Positions 25,609 to 34,129 of a stretch of DNA of 64,000 nucleotides are shown here, one piece after another. Made by a program: the position numbers and the translations under genes. How positions within the stretch are numbered: position 1 is the stretch's first letter; every line of letters starts with the position of its first letter. The DNA is taken from positions 930,001 to 994,000 of the forward strand of contig OZ255707.1 in the NCBI GenBank assembly GCA_965277075.1, given 5' to 3'. Origin of the DNA: Lustribacter sp965277075. GTDB lineage: Bacteria; Vulcanimicrobiota; Vulcanimicrobiia; Vulcanimicrobiales; Vulcanimicrobiaceae. Under the pieces are notes generated by a model. The model searched no databases. It saw only the letters and a program-made list of their open reading frames with translations, and had not been told where the DNA came from.

Positions 25609-26195
25609 GTCACCTACAAGAGGAAGCAGAATTATACGCGCTGGGGATGCTCGATGCCGCCGAACGCGAGCGCGTCGACGCGCACGTCGCATCCTGCGAT
25701 GCATGTGTGCGCCGGCTGGGTGAGGCCGAACGAGGCCTCGCGGTACTGATCGACGCGGCGGCCGTTCCGCGCGTGCGTTCACGGTCGTGGCCGCTTGCCC
25801 TCGCCGCGGCGCTGGGCGTCGCGCTCGCCGCTTCGATCGTCACGAGCCTCGGCTTGCAGCGGTCGCTCGACGCCGACGGTACCATGCTGGCCTGGATCGC
25901 GACGGGGCACTTCGCGCACAGCTCCTTCCAAACGCCGGCAGGCGCGCCGCTCGATGCAAAAGCGGTGTACGAGCGCCACGGACATTGGTACACGATCGTT
26001 GCGCGGGGCGCGCCGCTGTGGCATGTAACGCTGGTCGAGCCTGACGGCGTACGCGTCCCGGTCACGCAGTCGTTCACGCGGCGCGGTGACGCTTCCGTGC
26101 TGCTCATTCCGAACCCGCCGCCGATTGCGACGATCGAGCTTGACGACCGTTCGGGAGCCATCGTCGGAACGGCGCGGCCCAGCTTGGAAAAGTAG
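25605..26195 (+). CDS. zinc anti-sigma factor (RskA-like)
   Basis: 196 aa. Zinc motif H27-x3-C31-x2-C34 in AHVASCDACV behind the conserved EEAELYALGMLDAAERERVD. One membrane helix (LALAAALGVALAASIVTSL, about 63-81), then a periplasmic domain with GHWYTIVARGAPLWHVTLV. The protein would hold the sigma factor at the membrane and release it on proteolysis. Coupled by GTGA overlap to the sigma at 25090. Same plan as the orphan anti-sigma at 21396, but shorter. Confidence 0.92.
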   Translation: MSHLQEEAELYALGMLDAAERERVDAHVASCDACVRRLGEAERGLAVLIDAAAVPRVRSRSWPLALAAALGVALAASIVTSLGLQRSLDADGTMLAWIATGHFAHSSFQTPAGAPLDAKAVYERHGHWYTIVARGAPLWHVTLVEPDGVRVPVTQSFTRRGDASVLLIPNPPPIATIELDDRSGAIVGTARPSLEK

Positions 26196-26254
26196 ACGCC
26201 GCTGACCCTCGCCTTTTCGGCCGAGGTCGTTGTCGGACACGGCCTGACGTAGGC

Positions 26255-26598
26255 TGCGCTGGGCCGTAAAATCGTTGCTGCGCCAAACGCTGCCGTCGGC
26301 GAACTTCACCCAGGCTACGTTTACCTGCTGGCTGCGGACGCCCGATGAATCAGGGAAATGGTGGCGGATCGTTACGCCGTTCGTGAATGTACCGACATCG
26401 TTGATACGTTCGACAGGCGATCCGAATACATCGAGTTCGAACATAACCTCCGTTGCAGCGATAGTACGCGTGTTCCGTCTGAATAGCGTAGCCGCTTACA
26501 ACGACTGGTGAGTGGGAGTTGGTCTCGGCCGACGCGAGTGCCGGTGCGTCGGCGAAAATGGTGAGTGCGGCGATTGCCGCGGCATGTTTGATGTTCAT
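26255..26598 (-). pseudogene. broken paralogue of the small secreted protein at 23400
   Basis: Starts at the ATG at 26598 with a signal peptide (AAAIAALTIFADAPALASA) and a SPVVVSG segment equivalent to DPIVINN of the intact gene. About 20 residues are then missing and the frame shifts. The second frame gives RNTRTIAATEVMFEL, TFTNGVTIRHHFPDSSG and VNVAWVKFADGSVW, matching the intact paralogue block by block, but it is separated from the first frame by a TAA. At least one deletion plus frameshift is needed. It is divergent from the cupredoxin at 26807 and convergent with the anti-sigma gene. The interval 26599-26806 holds no gene. Confidence 0.8.
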
Positions 26599-26806
26599 GA
26601 AAAAAATACGCGCCGGAGAAAGATTCGGATCATTGACGTGAACGAAGTCGTAACCGCACGTCGAGCTGATCGTTCCCAGCTTGTCCAAGGTCTTGTGTAC
26701 GGCGAATCTCCATAGGGCTACGCTTTGAGAAACGGCCGAGATCGAAGTAGCGAGTTGAATCAACGAGCCGAGTCATCCGCAGACGGAATCTGCGACGTAC
26801 GTAGGC

Positions 26807-27184
26807 ATGAGATATTCACTCGGTGCCGACGATCGCGCATTTCTCACGATGCTCATCGCCCTGGGAATGCTGACGCCGGCATGGGCTGCCACGGCAACGC
26901 CCATTAAACCGCCGATTCTCACCGTGCATATTAAAGGCTACACGTTCGTACCGAAAAGTACGGAGGTGCGCCTCGGTGACACCGTCACCTTCGTGAACGA
27001 CGATGACGACACGCATACCGTTACGGCGACGGACGGGGCGTTCGACTCGGGCGATCTTGCGGAAAAGGCGCGCTTTTCCTATACGTTTAGCAAACCTGGA
27101 ACCTACAACTATCACTGCAAAATTCACTCGCAGATGACGGGTTCAATCACTGCGCGAACATCGCAGGAAGGCAACGCCCAATGA
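26807..27184 (+). CDS. secreted cupredoxin, second paralogue
   Basis: 125 aa with a signal peptide ending near AWA (residue 27). Type-1 copper ligands are complete: His70 in DTHTVTATD, then Cys104, His107 and Met110 in YHCKIHSQM. It is about half identical by eye to the cupredoxin at 20092 (shared HIK-F-F-P, TFVNDD, HTVTATD, PGT). The stop lies 3 bases past the ATG of the histidine phosphatase gene, so the two are coupled, whereas the first paralogue is coupled to a metallophosphoesterase. Both pairs thus join a copper protein to a phosphatase. Confidence 0.92.
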   Translation: MRYSLGADDRAFLTMLIALGMLTPAWAATATPIKPPILTVHIKGYTFVPKSTEVRLGDTVTFVNDDDDTHTVTATDGAFDSGDLAEKARFSYTFSKPGTYNYHCKIHSQMTGSITARTSQEGNAQ

Positions 27185-27753
27185 GACTCTTTGAAATGCG
27201 GTGGCTTTTAGGCGCCGCAACGATCGTGTTTGCGGCGGCTCCGATCAACGTTGGAGCGCAACAACAACTCGCTGGACAGGCGCTGGTCGACGCGCTGCGC
27301 CATGGCGGTTACGTCATCGTTATGCGTCACGCTACAACGGAGGCGAAGCCCGACGCAGCCACTGTAGATATTGCAAATTGTGCCACGCAGCGCAACCTCG
27401 CCGTGGAGGGCCGCACGATGGCGCAGTCGATCGGCCACGCGATCGTCGCGATGCATATTCCGGTCGCCCATGTGATCGAGAGCCCGTTTTGCCGCACGCG
27501 CGATACGGCCGACCTCGCTTTTGCGCAAGCCGGCGAGACGAACCCGGGCCTCGGCGAGAAAGCCTTGAAAAACGACACGACCGCGGCCGATGCAGCCGCC
27601 ACCCTGCGTCCGCTCGTTGCGAATCCCGTCCCTGTCGGCGGCAATACGATCATCGTGACACACGGCTTCAATATCAAGTCGATCCTCGGCGCTGATGTCG
27701 TTGAAGGCGAGGCCGCCATCTTTAAGCCTGACGGTAAAGGCGGTTTTGTATAG
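27181..27753 (+). CDS. exported histidine phosphatase, probably truncated by a late nonsense codon
   Basis: 190 aa. A signal peptide (LLGAATIVFAAAPINVGA) precedes the phosphoglycerate-mutase-like fold: catalytic VIVMRHATTE (RHx motif), ESPFCRTRDTADLAF (the conserved Arg), and VTHGFN with the second catalytic His. The frame ends at TAG (27751-27753), but reading on gives LARVLPQDWAKLG, the usual last helix of this family (…LARV-P-DW), before a TAA at 27852. So a single stop appears to cut off about 15 conserved residues. The catalytic core is intact and may still fold. Substrate unknown. Confidence 0.85.
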   Translation: MRLFEMRWLLGAATIVFAAAPINVGAQQQLAGQALVDALRHGGYVIVMRHATTEAKPDAATVDIANCATQRNLAVEGRTMAQSIGHAIVAMHIPVAHVIESPFCRTRDTADLAFAQAGETNPGLGEKALKNDTTAADAAATLRPLVANPVPVGGNTIIVTHGFNIKSILGADVVEGEAAIFKPDGKGGFV

Positions 27754-28061
27754 CTGGCGCGCGTGTTGCCGCAAGACTGGGCGAAGCTGGGGTCCGGCGT
27801 TTCCACGAGCGCAGCCTCGGGCGTTACCGGCTTCGCCGGCACGAACGATAAGTAACGGTTCCAAACGACGCGGCCGGTGCGTCGACGACGAACCCAAGCG
27901 CACATCGAATTCCGTCGAGCAAAACTCCATGCGAATTGTTGAAAAGCCGCTCGTCACCAACGAGTTGCTTTTTACATCTGAAACCGCTGCTCGCGCTCGC
28001 AGACGACGAGTTGAAAAATCGAATCATCCGAAGACTGCTCCCCCGGCGTAGTACAGATCTG
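27754..28061. other. 308 bases without an intact gene
   Basis: Up to 27854 this is the untranslated continuation of the histidine phosphatase frame. From there to 28061 there is no convincing gene; one plus-strand frame leading into the DoxX remnant is open from 27936 but its first 45 codons look non-specific. Confidence 0.5.
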
Positions 28062-28505
28062 ACGGTACAACGCATCGCGAACTGGCTTCTCGCGCCACCG
28101 ACAACCGAATCGTGGGCGCTCATCATCATTCGTCTCATGGCCGGAGGCGTATTTCTTTAGGAGGGAGTCGCCAAATTTGTTTTTCCGAGTCTCGGCGTGC
28201 TGCGATTCACCGCGATCGGCCTTCCGGCACCCGGGTTGATGTCGACGGCTATCGCAACGCTCGAGATCGTGGGCGGAACCTGTCTCATAGCCGGCGTCTT
28301 CACCCGGCCCGTTGCGATTTTGTTTATCGGCGAAATGATCGGCGTACTCTTGACCACGAAAGTCAGTCTCTTCTTGGGCCAATCGCCTTTACCGTTGCCG
28401 CCGGTCCCGCCCCAGTTCGGCACGTGGTGCGCTTCTTTTCACGGGTCCGGGTACGCTTTCGCTCGATGCATTTTTCGCATCGAAGCGCGAGCATCGACCC
28501 GGAAT
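28062..28505 (+). pseudogene. DoxX-family membrane protein, broken
   Basis: Frame 1 reads ANWLLAPPTTESWALIIIRLMAGGVFL, stops at TAG (28158-28160), then continues in the same frame as EGVAKFVFPSLGVLRFTAIG, LEIVGGTCLIAGVFTRPVAIL and LTTKVSLFLGQ, the body of a DoxX protein, where the stop sits in place of the usual Trp of the FFWEG motif. Near 28430 the frame shifts: the expected C-terminal G-G-LSLDAFFASK appears one frame over. One nonsense plus one frameshift or small deletion therefore separate it from a working gene. DoxX proteins are four-helix quinone-linked membrane proteins of poorly defined role. Confidence 0.85.
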
Positions 28506-28531
28506 GGCTGCTGACGCGGCACGTGGATGAT

Positions 28532-28932
28532 ATGACAAACCGACTGCTCTCAAGTGCCGTGATTGTGTTCATGCTGGCTTCTTTTCCGGGAAGCACAGCG
28601 CTTGCCGATGAGAACGCGGCGAAGACCCATAATCCGATGGTCGCTCGAATCGCCGTTTTCCTCAATGCGCAGTCGACCGACCCGACATTGAAGGGATTGC
28701 GCGGCTTCACGCCCGCCGAAGCGAGAGTACACGTGGGCGACCATATTATTTTCTTTAATATCGATACCGAGGTTCATACTGCGACTGTTCGTCTCGCCGG
28801 TGCTTTCCCGGCAAACGCCACGATAGCCGTGGGTCATAACATCACGGATGCTTGGTCGACCGGTGACCTCAAGCCAAATGGTGAGAGTCCCGATCTTGGC
28901 CGATAAAGTTGGAACGTACAGCTACGGTTGCG
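28532..28932 (+). pseudogene. cupredoxin-like protein, frameshifted and fused to MPE debris
   Basis: From the ATG at 28532: signal peptide (AVIVFMLASFPGSTALA), then FTPAEARVHVGDHIIFFNIDTEVHTATV with the first copper His, and ITDAWSTGDLKPNG. That frame stops at 28906, while the expected C-terminal copper loop VGTYSYGCVHRP (Cys and His) is read in a shifted frame ending near 28932. It then runs directly into PIIVFGHV, which belongs to a metallophosphoesterase, so a deletion has joined the two genes. This cupredoxin is of a different subtype from those at 20092 and 26807. Confidence 0.8.
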
Positions 28933-29280
28933 TCCACAGGCCGATTATCGTTTTCGGGCACGTTCTCTTGTACGCGCTCTATCCCAATACGCATGGACGA
29001 CCGCAGATGGCGCGAAGGCGCTCGCGATGGTCGCACGTATCGAGCACGTGACGGTGCTCAACGGTCACATCCATCAGATCATCGAGCATACGCAAGGCAA
29101 TATCCGATTCGCTACGGCGGCCCCGACGGCGTCCCCGCTGCCCGCACCGGCAGCGCGGCTCCTGAGCCCGTTCCGGTGAAAGTTCCGAAAGATCATCTCC
29201 TCGACGTGTTGGGCTATCGAACCGTGCAATTCCAGGGCCAGCGCTTCGACTATACGGATCACCCGTTGGCGCAGAGTTAG
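28933..29280 (+). pseudogene. metallophosphoesterase remnant, 3' end, two frameshifts
   Basis: Three frames in order match the intact MPE at 20448: IIVFGHVLLYALYP; then WTTADGAKALAMVARIEHVTV with NGHIHQIIEHTQGNIRFATA; then VKVPKDHLLDVLGYRTVQF to the stop at 29278-29280, parallel to LKVPDDKLLSVLGYRTVEL. Similarity is higher than for the remnant at 24742, so decay is probably more recent. The 199 bases that follow, up to the tRNA, contain no gene. Confidence 0.85.
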
Positions 29281-29479
29281 TGCGTCAAGCAGACAAAATG
29301 AATAACGTGGCACGCCGTTGCGGTTGCCCGTGTTGTGCTCCTAACAGCACAGCTGCTTCGTGACGAGGCGAAGGTTATGGCTCGTACCGGTAGTCGCCGA
29401 TGATCCACGATAAGCAGGAGGTAAGCGAAGACCGTCTGAGAATTTATGGCGGTCGAAATCGCGGGCTCATGCCGGTTTC

Positions 29480-29554
29480 GGGCGCGTAGCTCAGTGGGAG
29501 AGCACCACATTGACACTGTGGGGGTCAGAAGTTCAATCCTTCTCGTGCCCACCA
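29480..29554 (+). tRNA. tRNA-Val (GAC)
   Basis: 75-nt cloverleaf with encoded CCA: acceptor GGGCGCG/CGTGCCC, D stem GCTC/GAGC, anticodon stem CCACA/TGTGG with loop TTGACAC (anticodon GAC), T stem AGAAG/CTTCT. A second valine isoacceptor to the CAC tRNA at 16628. Confidence 0.96.
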
Positions 29555-29560
29555 TTCGAT

Positions 29561-29584
29561 AACCCCGAGCAATCGGGGTTTTTT
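29561..29584 (+). terminator. intrinsic terminator after tRNA-Val
   Basis: AACCCCGA, four-base loop, TCGGGGTT, then a T run; begins six bases after the tRNA. Confidence 0.9.
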
Positions 29585-29663
29585 CGTTCCGGGCCTCGCA
29601 GATTGATTGAGCGTTGCTCTTTCGGTAGCGTGCCGGAACCTCTGCGAAAAGGGAGACCTTGAA

Positions 29664-30347
29664 TTGACGATCGTGTCGTTCGCCCGAAGCCAAAAGGCGC
29701 GCCGCGCCGCTATGTGCACGGCCCTTCTCTTGTTCTGCGCGGCGCCGATCCTCGCCGGCGCACGGCAGACGCCGGCATCCACGGTCAACGTCTCACACGA
29801 ACTCGACGGCTTCGTTCAGGCATGGGCTGCGGTTAAAGCGTACAGCGCGATCGTAACCGTGTACGAGCGAAAGGATACGCAGGTTCAGAACGTCGTGTTC
29901 GACTACCGCTTCCGCAAGCCGACAAACGTGACGGTTCACGTTGTATCGGGAACCAACGCCGGTGTCACCCTCACGTGGAACGGTGGCCCGACCGTCGTCG
30001 GGCGACGTGGTTCGGGAATTGCCGCGCTGTTCAAGCGGACGCTTTCGCTTCACGATCCGCTTGCGACGACGATTCGCGGATCATCGATCGATCAGCTCAG
30101 CTTCGGCGCAATTCTCGCGCACGCGCAGGGTGTCGGAGCGCTGGCCACGGCACCATCCGAAGAGATCGACGGGACCGCAATGGACGCGCTGAGCCTGACC
30201 TCGAGCGATCCGACGGCCAATGCCGGCCTCACGCGCGAGGTTTTGGCACTCTCCCCGATCACCCATCTACCGGTTCGCGTGCTCGGCTTCGCGGGTCGAA
30301 CCCTCGTGCGGCGGATCGACTTCTCGAAGGTGGTCCTCACGCAATAG
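29664..30347 (+). CDS. LolA-like exported protein
   Basis: 227 aa from the TTG at 29664, which has GGGAGA seven bases upstream; an ATG at 29712 is the alternative. A signal peptide (MCTALLLFCAAPILAGA) is followed by a domain of the outer-membrane-lipoprotein carrier type: a first helix FVQAWAAVKAYSAIVTVYERKD, then strands VVFDYRFRKPTNVTVHVV and VTLTWNGGPTVVGRRG, with a late THLPVRVLGFAGRTLVRRIDF. Proteins of this fold bind lipid or lipoprotein in the periplasm; some are DUF1571-like. The exact family is not certain. It is probably cotranscribed with the small membrane protein 8 bases downstream. Confidence 0.65.
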   Translation: MTIVSFARSQKARRAAMCTALLLFCAAPILAGARQTPASTVNVSHELDGFVQAWAAVKAYSAIVTVYERKDTQVQNVVFDYRFRKPTNVTVHVVSGTNAGVTLTWNGGPTVVGRRGSGIAALFKRTLSLHDPLATTIRGSSIDQLSFGAILAHAQGVGALATAPSEEIDGTAMDALSLTSSDPTANAGLTREVLALSPITHLPVRVLGFAGRTLVRRIDFSKVVLTQ

Positions 30348-30355
30348 CGGTGGAC

Positions 30356-30718
30356 ATGCACGCGCACCAGATACAGCCACTCGTTGCGATTGCGGTCGTC
30401 GTTGCGACTGCCGTCACCGACGCGATCTACGTTCTCTTTACCGCGGCCGTCTCGTCGCGGCGTCGCTTCGCGGCGGCGACGTTAAGCAGTCTCTGGTACG
30501 TGGTATCGTCATTCGCGGTCATCTCGTATACGCAGAACTGGGTGTACGTGGGCTTTGCGGCCCTCGGCTCATGGATTGGCGCGTTCGCGTCGATGACGCT
30601 ACTGCACAAAGCCGCGACCGTCTTGCCGACGTCGCTGGCTCCCCGCGTCGCCGGCGAACTTGGAGAGGCGTCTCAGGCTCTGGTCGATTCCGATCGAGGG
30701 AGCCGGCGGCAGCCGTGA
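30356..30718 (+). CDS. small integral membrane protein
   Basis: 120 aa from the ATG at 30356 (a GTG at 30350 is also possible; GGTGG precedes the ATG). Three hydrophobic helices: LVAIAVVVATAVTDAIYVLF, SLWYVVSSFAVISY, and YVGFAALGSWIGAFASMTLL. The VTDA-YVLFTAAV and FAVISYT patterns recur in short uncharacterised bacterial membrane proteins. Function unknown. It ends 108 bases before the first NRPS gene, separated from it by the candidate promoter. Confidence 0.65.
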   Translation: MHAHQIQPLVAIAVVVATAVTDAIYVLFTAAVSSRRRFAAATLSSLWYVVSSFAVISYTQNWVYVGFAALGSWIGAFASMTLLHKAATVLPTSLAPRVAGELGEASQALVDSDRGSRRQP

Positions 30719-30756
30719 CGCTCGAGGGCCCATTTTAGTTCCCCACGGATAGGACT

Positions 30757-30819
30757 AGGGACCCTTTCATCAACGGGTAGAGGACCCTGGTTTTGTACGT
30801 TCGGGTGCGGTTGTATAAA
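30757..30819 (+). promoter_or_regulatory. candidate promoter and direct repeats ahead of the NRPS operon
   Basis: TATAAA at 30814-30819 lies 7 bases before the GTG start of the first NRPS gene, with TTGTAC at 30793-30798 (15-base spacer, shorter than ideal). No ribosome-binding site is seen before that GTG. A -10 this close implies transcription starting at or next to the start codon, that is, a leaderless message. Upstream, GGACCCT occurs twice (30759-30765 and 30782-30788), 23 bases apart, about two helical turns, a possible regulator site. All by eye. Confidence 0.4.
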
Positions 30820-30826
30820 GACGCCC

Positions 30827-33800
30827 GTGAATCTTACGCCTGATCGCATGGTCCTTCTCGCTCGCCGGCTTGCCGACGAGGGACTCGGCGCTGCATCTGG
30901 CGAGCGGATCGTACCGCGCGGAACCTCGGCATCGCCGCTCAGCTACGCCCAGGAAGTGCTGTGGCTGGTCGATCGCGCTTCGCCGGGGCTTGCGGCATAC
31001 AACGTCGCGATGGCATATCGGCTGCGCGGCCCGCTGGAGGTCGCGCACCTGACGGCTGCGTTGACCGCATTGGTCGAGCGTCACGAGATTTTGCGAACGG
31101 TGTTCGTCGCAGCCGGCGCTAACGCGAACGCAAACGTGTTGCCGGCCACCGAGCTGGTCCTGGCCTTCGACGACGTTACCGCTCTCCCACTCGACGAACG
31201 CGACGGGGCCGCATCCGCGTTGCTGCAAGCCTATGCGGAAACGCCGTTCGATTTGACGGCGGCCGCATTTCGGCCCGTCCTCATCCGCGTCGGCGACGAC
31301 AATCATCGTTTGATGCTGCTGACGCATCACATCATCACCGACGCGTGGTCCTATACGATTCTCTTTGACGAACTCGCGACGCTCTACGATGCCAAACTGC
31401 GCGGAATACCGGCTCCGCTCGCGCCAATACCTCTGCATTTCGGTGATTACGCCGCCTGGCAGCGCCCGGCGGGGCGGCCGGCCCGAGGTCTCGGCTATTG
31501 GGGCGATCGGTTGCGCGATGTTGAACCGCTCGCGTTGCCGACCGATCGTCATGATAGCCGGGATGCCGGCTACGCCGGAGCACATGTCGCGCGAACGATC
31601 TCCCCGCGAGCAAACATGGCCGTGCGCGCGTTGTGCGAACGCTTTCGTGTGACGACGTACATGGTGTTGCTCGCCGCGTGGCAGACGCTGCTGTATCGCT
31701 CGTGCGGTCAAGACGACATCGTCGTCGGTTCTGCGGTTTCCGGGCGTACGCGTCGCGAGACCGAAACGATGGTCGGCTATTTCGCGCAAGCATTGCCGAT
31801 GCGGACATCGTTCGCCGGCGATCCGACCTTTGCCGAAGCCTTGCAGCGCGTTTCCGAGACGGTGGTCGGCGCGTTCGAACATCAGGACGTCCCGCTCGAA
31901 GCGCTTCTCATCGAAGCGCACCGGACGGGCTCGCACGCGCCGCTCTTTCGTTCCGTGCTCACGATGGCTGAAGCGACACCGTCGACGCCGGCATTCGGTC
32001 CGGCAACCGCCGAACCCATCGACGTCGACCTGCGCCAGACGAAGTTCGATCTTACGCTTTTTCCCGGCGAGCGCGACGGAACGATCGATCTCAAGCTGTG
32101 GTTCCGGACGGCCCTCTACGATGACGCGACGGCGCTGCGCATGCTTCGTCAGCTCGAACGGATTCTCGAGAGTGCCGGCGAGGACGCGCAAACGCCGGTC
32201 TCGCGCATCGATATCCTTTCAATCGAAGAACGCACGGAACTGGCGAAATGGAACACGACGGCGACGATGCGCGCGCTGTTCGATCCGATCCACATCCAAG
32301 TGACGGCGCATGCGGCGCAGACGCCGGACGCCGTTGCGCTCGTCGCGGAAGACGGTACGCTCACCTACGCGCAGCTCGACGTTGCAGCGAACCGGCTCGC
32401 GCATTACTTACGCGCGCTCGGTGTCGAACGCGGGCAGCGTGTCGCTGTTGCCCTCGATCGTTCTTCTCGCGCGGTCGTTGCCGCACTCGCCGTGATGAAA
32501 GCGGGCGCAGCCTACGTGCCCGTGGCGGCCGAGGGGCCGCCGGCGCGACTCGCGCGACAACTTTCCGAGAGCGACGTTTCGGTCGTCGTCGCCGATTCGT
32601 GCGATGCGGAACGGCTCGCCGCGGCTCGCGTGCGCCGACTCGTGTGCCTCGATCGCGACGCGGCGACGATCGCGGCATTTCCAACGTCCGCGCCTGCAGG
32701 GCACACCGCCGCCGACGATCTCGCGTACGTTCTCTTCACGTCGGGATCGACCGGCGTTCCGAAAGGCGTCGCCGTGAGCAACGGCAACATCGCGGCGTAC
32801 GCCGCCGCGATCGCGCAGCGCCTCGATACCACATCGCCCTTGCGCTTCGCCACCGTGTCGACGCTTACGGCCGATCTCGGTTACACGTCGGTGTTCGCCG
32901 CGCTGCACGGCGGCGCGACACTCTACGTCGTGCCGGGCGCGACCGTTCTCGACTCCGCCGCCTTCGCGTCATACGTTCAACGAAATGCGATCGACGTGCT
33001 CAAGATAACGCCGTCGCATTTGCAGGCGCTGCTCGACGGTGCGGCCGACGCGCGCGAAATTTTGCCTCGCGGATGGCTCGTTCTCGGCGGTGAGCCGTGT
33101 CCGTGGGAGCTGGCCGATCGGGTCGCCGCCATTCCGGGCGCGCCGCGCCTCCTCAACCACTACGGGCCGACCGAAACGACGGTCGGTGCGTGCACGTTCG
33201 AAATAACCCCGGCGTCGGCGACGCGCGCGCGTGCGCTCGGCGCTCGCACCGTGCCGATCGGAATGCCATTGGCCCACGCAACGACGCACGTCCTCGACGG
33301 GCAGCGGCAGTTGCTGCCGGTCGGCGCGACCGGCGAATTGTGGATCGGCGGAGCCGGCGTCGCAGCAGGATACATCGCGCGCGACGATCTCACCGAAGAG
33401 CGCTTTCTTACGCTTCCGGGAGCCGGTCGCGCGTACCGTACCGGCGACCGCGTGCGGCGGCTTGCGACCGGTGACCTGGAATTCATCGGACGCGCCGATC
33501 GTCAGGTGAAGATTCGCGGCTTTCGGGTGGAGTTGCGTGAAATCGAAGCGGCTCTCGAATCGTGCACTTCCGTCGCGCGAGCCGTCGTCACCGTGCACGC
33601 TGATTCCGGAACACCGGCGTGCGTTGCATACCTCGTTGCGAAGCCCGGGATCAGATCGACCGGCTTCATCGATGATGTTCGCTCATACGCGCGCACGGCG
33701 TTGCCCGAGTATATGATTCCGGCGGCCTACGTGGTTTTGGATCGGATTCCGTTGACGCCGAATGGCAAGATCGACGTCGCCGGGCTTCCGCGGCTCGAAG

Positions 33801-34129
33801 GCCCGGACATGACGAAAGCGAGCGCCTTCGCGACGCCGACGGAACACGCGCTGGCGCGCATCTGGATCGATGCGCTCCGCTGCGAACACGCCGAGCCCGA
33901 CGACGACTTCTTCGCGCTCGGCGGCCATTCGTTGGCGGCGATTCGCGTGCTGGGCACCATCAGTCGCGAGTTCCGCGTCCGTCTGCCGCTGCGCGCGCTT
34001 TTCGATGCGCCGGTATTACGCGACCTCGCGCGTATGGTCGACGAGCGGCGATCGCTCGCGCGGGAAGAGCCGGCCCCGATCGTCGCTGTCCCGCGCCGGC
34101 TCCGGCCGGTGCGAAACCCGGCGTCATGA
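30827..34129 (+). CDS. NRPS module C-A-T, predicted Asp
   Basis: 1100 aa. Condensation domain about residues 35-455 with HHIITDAW (active-site His pair and Asp at about 167-173; Ala replaces the usual Gly after Asp). Adenylation domain about 470-985: LFTSGSTGVPKG (about 635), NHYGPTETT (about 778), NGKIDV (about 979). Carrier domain with DDFFALGGHSL (Ser for phosphopantetheine, about 1035). The specificity residues, aligned by eye to GrsA, read D-L-T-K-V-G-H-V-G, one conservative change from the known Asp code DLTKVGHIG. No thioesterase or epimerase. The GTG start has no leader. The stop overlaps the next NRPS gene by 4 bases. A C domain at the N-terminus means this module either extends a chain passed from another protein or acylates the first residue. 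Confidence 0.95.
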   Translation: MNLTPDRMVLLARRLADEGLGAASGERIVPRGTSASPLSYAQEVLWLVDRASPGLAAYNVAMAYRLRGPLEVAHLTAALTALVERHEILRTVFVAAGANANANVLPATELVLAFDDVTALPLDERDGAASALLQAYAETPFDLTAAAFRPVLIRVGDDNHRLMLLTHHIITDAWSYTILFDELATLYDAKLRGIPAPLAPIPLHFGDYAAWQRPAGRPARGLGYWGDRLRDVEPLALPTDRHDSRDAGYAGAHVARTISPRANMAVRALCERFRVTTYMVLLAAWQTLLYRSCGQDDIVVGSAVSGRTRRETETMVGYFAQALPMRTSFAGDPTFAEALQRVSETVVGAFEHQDVPLEALLIEAHRTGSHAPLFRSVLTMAEATPSTPAFGPATAEPIDVDLRQTKFDLTLFPGERDGTIDLKLWFRTALYDDATALRMLRQLERILESAGEDAQTPVSRIDILSIEERTELAKWNTTATMRALFDPIHIQVTAHAAQTPDAVALVAEDGTLTYAQLDVAANRLAHYLRALGVERGQRVAVALDRSSRAVVAALAVMKAGAAYVPVAAEGPPARLARQLSESDVSVVVADSCDAERLAAARVRRLVCLDRDAATIAAFPTSAPAGHTAADDLAYVLFTSGSTGVPKGVAVSNGNIAAYAAAIAQRLDTTSPLRFATVSTLTADLGYTSVFAALHGGATLYVVPGATVLDSAAFASYVQRNAIDVLKITPSHLQALLDGAADAREILPRGWLVLGGEPCPWELADRVAAIPGAPRLLNHYGPTETTVGACTFEITPASATRARALGARTVPIGMPLAHATTHVLDGQRQLLPVGATGELWIGGAGVAAGYIARDDLTEERFLTLPGAGRAYRTGDRVRRLATGDLEFIGRADRQVKIRGFRVELREIEAALESCTSVARAVVTVHADSGTPACVAYLVAKPGIRSTGFIDDVRSYARTALPEYMIPAAYVVLDRIPLTPNGKIDVAGLPRLEGPDMTKASAFATPTEHALARIWIDALRCEHAEPDDDFFALGGHSLAAIRVLGTISREFRVRLPLRALFDAPVLRDLARMVDERRSLAREEPAPIVAVPRRLRPVRNPAS

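Noticed and set aside
27751..28160. TAG readthrough or a recoded amber codon, from two in-frame TAGs in conserved sequence
   Set aside because: Many intact genes here end in TAG, and frameshifts lie beside the second one; decay explains both more simply.
12776..29554. tRNA-bounded genomic island
   Set aside because: tRNAs flank several stretches, but there is no integrase, no transposase and no repeated tRNA 3' end marking an attachment site.
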